Shown here: one piece after another, positions 6,407 to 8,253 of the stretch
Numbering within the stretch: position 1 is the first letter of the stretch
How the letters are laid out: each line of letters opens with the position of its first letter
NCBI GenBank assembly: GCA_018715855.1
Contig: DVKW01000141.1
Span: 1 to 8,253, forward strand
Source of the DNA: Candidatus Galligastranaerophilus intestinigallinarum
GTDB taxonomy: Bacteria; Cyanobacteriota; Vampirovibrionia; Gastranaerophilales; Gastranaerophilaceae
Reading direction: 5' to 3'
DNA: 8,253 nt
Notes under the pieces: generated by a model
What the model was told of the DNA's origin: nothing
What the model saw: only the letters and a program-made list of their open reading frames with translations
The model's database searches: none
Made by a program: the position numbers and the translations under genes

Positions 6407-8164
6407 ATGATTTTGGATAAAGTGAATTTCCCAAGCGACCTAAAGACTTTAAGTTTTGATGAAATGAAAACTTTAGCAGGTGAAATAAGAGAATTAATTA
6501 TTAAAAAAGTGGATACAACAGGCGGGCATATGGGCCCAAATTTAGGGATTGTTGAAGCAACAATTGCAATGCATTATGTTTTTAACACACCAAAAGATAA
6601 AATTATTTTTGATGTTTCTCACCAATCTTACCCCCATAAAATTTTAACAGGCAGAAAAGAAGGCTTTACAAACCCTGAAATGTATTTTAAATATACAGGT
6701 TACACTGCGCCTGAAGAATCAGAATATGATTTATTTAAAGTGGGGCACACATCAACTTCTGTTTCTCTTGCAGTTGGCACTGCAAAAGCAAGAGATTTAA
6801 AAAATGAAAATTATAATGTAGTTGCCCTAATTGGAGATGGCTCCCTATCAGGGGGTGAAGCCTTAGAAGGGCTTGATTATGCGGCATCTATGAAAAGCAA
6901 CATAATTATAATTGTAAATGATAATGATATGTCTATTGCAGAAAACCATGGCGGGCTTTATTCAAATTTAAAAGAATTAAGGGAAAACAAAGGAAAATCG
7001 GAAAATAATTTCTTTAAGGCTCTTGGGTTTGAATATTTTTACATTGATGAAGGAAACGATGTTGAAAAATTAATTGACGGCTTTAAAAAAGTGAAAGATA
7101 CAAATAAGCCAACAATTGTTCACATTAAAACCCAAAAAGGGAAAGGTTTAAAATTAGCAGAAGAAAACAAGGAATATTTTCACTGGATTATGCCAAATGG
7201 CATTGAAGATTTCGGAAAAACCGTTTCTATGCCTGAAAATTATACAGACCTTACAAAAGAATACATTTTAAACGAAGCAAAAAATGACCCTTCTTTTGTT
7301 GTTGTAAATGCTGCAACGCCCGGGGTTTTCGGGTTTGATAAAGAATTTAGAAACAAACTTAAAAGTCAATATGTAGATGTTGGCATTGCAGAAGAACACG
7401 CAGTTGCTATGACATCTGCCTTAGCTAAAAATGGCGCAAGGCCAATATTTGCCGTTATGAGCTCATTTGTTCAAAGAACATACGACCAATTATCGCAAGA
7501 TTTAGCTTTAAATAATTCGCCTGTAACAATTCTTGTTTATTGGGGCGGAATTTCAAATGCGGATGCAACACACCTTTGTTCTTTTGATAATTCTTTGATG
7601 AGTAACATTCCAAATCTTAACTGTTTAGCCCCGACAAACAAAGAAGAATATTTAGCCATGCTTGATTATGCAACTAAAAAATCAACAACACCAACTGTTA
7701 TAAGAGTTCCAAGCGTTCCTCTTGAAAAAACAGGTGTTGAAGATACAACGGATTATTCAAAAGCAAAATATAATATTGTTTATGAAGGCAAAGACGTTGC
7801 AATTTTTGGCTTAGGGAATTTTTACAAATTAGGAGAAGAAGTTTATTTTGAACTTAAAAATAAAGGCTTAAATTCAACTTTAATTAATCCTAAATTTGCA
7901 TCTAACTTAGATTTTGAAACTTTAGATAAAATTAAAAATAACCATAAAGTTGTAATAACCTTGGAAGATGGTTTATTAGACGGCGGTTTTGGGCAAAAAG
8001 TTGCAGGGTATCTTGCAAAATTTGGAGTTAAAGTTTTAAATTATGGCGCATTAAAAGAATTTACGGATAGAGTTCCTTTAGATGAACTTTATAAAAAATA
8101 TCGCCTGAAAAAAGAACTTATTATTGAAGATATAATAAATTCAATGAACCTTGTAAATGTTTAA
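6407..8164 (+). CDS. Dxs-like thiamine-diphosphate enzyme (short 1-deoxy-D-xylulose-5-phosphate synthase paralog)
   Basis: A cytoplasmic transketolase-type enzyme. True Dxs condenses pyruvate with glyceraldehyde 3-phosphate to make DXP for isoprenoids, thiamine and pyridoxal. The fold and cofactor residues are present: GGHMGPNLG with His41, DVSHQSYPHK (69-78), GDGSLSGGEALEG with NDN at 171-173 (Mg-ThDP), His259, Glu329 in GIAEEHAV, Arg357 in VQRTYDQ, Asp386 and His389. Aligned by eye with E. coli Dxs from memory, these match H49, N181, H299, E370, R398, D427 and H431. The DRAG motif, however, reads YWGG (Trp379 for R420) and the YPRG motif reads VPSV (Ser436 for R478), so both substrate-phosphate arginines are gone; Tyr392 is Met351. 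About 30 residues are missing between N171 and H259, explaining 585 rather than about 620 residues. It may still be the organism's DXP synthase, but a different acceptor is more likely. It stands alone with its own promoter and terminator. Confidence 0.85.
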   Translation: MILDKVNFPSDLKTLSFDEMKTLAGEIRELIIKKVDTTGGHMGPNLGIVEATIAMHYVFNTPKDKIIFDVSHQSYPHKILTGRKEGFTNPEMYFKYTGYTAPEESEYDLFKVGHTSTSVSLAVGTAKARDLKNENYNVVALIGDGSLSGGEALEGLDYAASMKSNIIIIVNDNDMSIAENHGGLYSNLKELRENKGKSENNFFKALGFEYFYIDEGNDVEKLIDGFKKVKDTNKPTIVHIKTQKGKGLKLAEENKEYFHWIMPNGIEDFGKTVSMPENYTDLTKEYILNEAKNDPSFVVVNAATPGVFGFDKEFRNKLKSQYVDVGIAEEHAVAMTSALAKNGARPIFAVMSSFVQRTYDQLSQDLALNNSPVTILVYWGGISNADATHLCSFDNSLMSNIPNLNCLAPTNKEEYLAMLDYATKKSTTPTVIRVPSVPLEKTGVEDTTDYSKAKYNIVYEGKDVAIFGLGNFYKLGEEVYFELKNKGLNSTLINPKFASNLDFETLDKIKNNHKVVITLEDGLLDGGFGQKVAGYLAKFGVKVLNYGALKEFTDRVPLDELYKKYRLKKELIIEDIINSMNLVNV

Positions 8165-8170
8165 AACTCT

Positions 8171-8195
8171 AAAAGCCCCTAATTAAGGGGCTTTT
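8171..8195 (+). terminator. Intrinsic terminator after the Dxs-like gene
   Basis: AAAAGCCCCT (8171-8180) pairs perfectly with AGGGGCTTTT (8186-8195) around an AATTA loop, seven bases after the stop codon. The T run is short (TTTT, then AATTT). The A tract on the other side means it could also act on the minus strand. Confidence 0.8.
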
Positions 8196-8253
8196 AATTT
8201 GTTTGTTAAAAACTTGTTACATTTAAAAAATAAAAAGGCAATTTTAAATAAGA

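Noticed and set aside
6407..8164. Plain annotation as dxs
   Set aside because: Two substrate-phosphate arginines and a 30-residue segment of canonical Dxs are missing, so I withheld the symbol.
8196..8253. A promoter for a gene beyond the right edge (TTGTTA and A/T-rich sequence)
   Set aside because: No matching -10 at proper spacing and no start codon with a ribosome binding site before the edge.

Overview
The window is AT-rich, densely coded bacterial DNA from one chromosome-like locus. I see no tRNA, rRNA, CRISPR array or insertion sequence. Low G+C, a diderm-style EmrAB efflux pump, and a small orphan protein whose N-terminus contains NNINFKGYIPV suggest a gut bacterium of the Gastranaerophilales (Melainabacteria) type. 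I recall that N-terminal flavour from that group, but this is a recollection and the assignment is tentative.

Layout. (1) 1-1881, minus strand: a large gene cut by the left edge. It encodes EF-hands, a Gly/Ser linker, a long acidic coiled coil and the start of a papain-fold (CHAP/NlpC-P60-like) cysteine amidase or peptidase domain. (2) 1882-2071: a divergent intergenic region with a good sigma-70 promoter for rpiB and a weaker opposing one, their -35 boxes overlapping. (3) 2072-2506, plus: rpiB, ribose-5-phosphate isomerase B. (4) A bidirectional hairpin terminator where rpiB meets the convergent efflux operon; it contains the emrB stop codon. (5) 5650 down to 2539, minus: a compact marR-emrA-emrB operon (gaps of 14 and 2 bases) encoding a MarR repressor, a periplasmic adaptor and a 14-TM MFS pump. 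A perfect 22-base palindrome over the marR promoter is the probable operator. (6) 5729-6289, minus: an unrecognised 186-residue protein. (7) 6407-8164, plus: a divergent 585-residue Dxs-like thiamine-diphosphate enzyme, followed by a terminator. The last 58 bases (8196-8253) hold nothing I can call.

How the genes work together. The three efflux genes form a self-contained drug- or stress-responsive module: MarR would block its own promoter until a ligand releases it, and EmrA/EmrB would then export the compound. RpiB and the Dxs-like enzyme both handle sugar phosphates but are separate transcription units. The Dxs-like protein keeps the cofactor machinery but has lost two arginines that hold the glyceraldehyde-3-phosphate phosphate in E. 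coli Dxs. It also lacks about 30 residues, so it is probably not an ordinary DXP synthase. That protein and the truncated EF-hand/coiled-coil/amidase protein are the most interesting items here.
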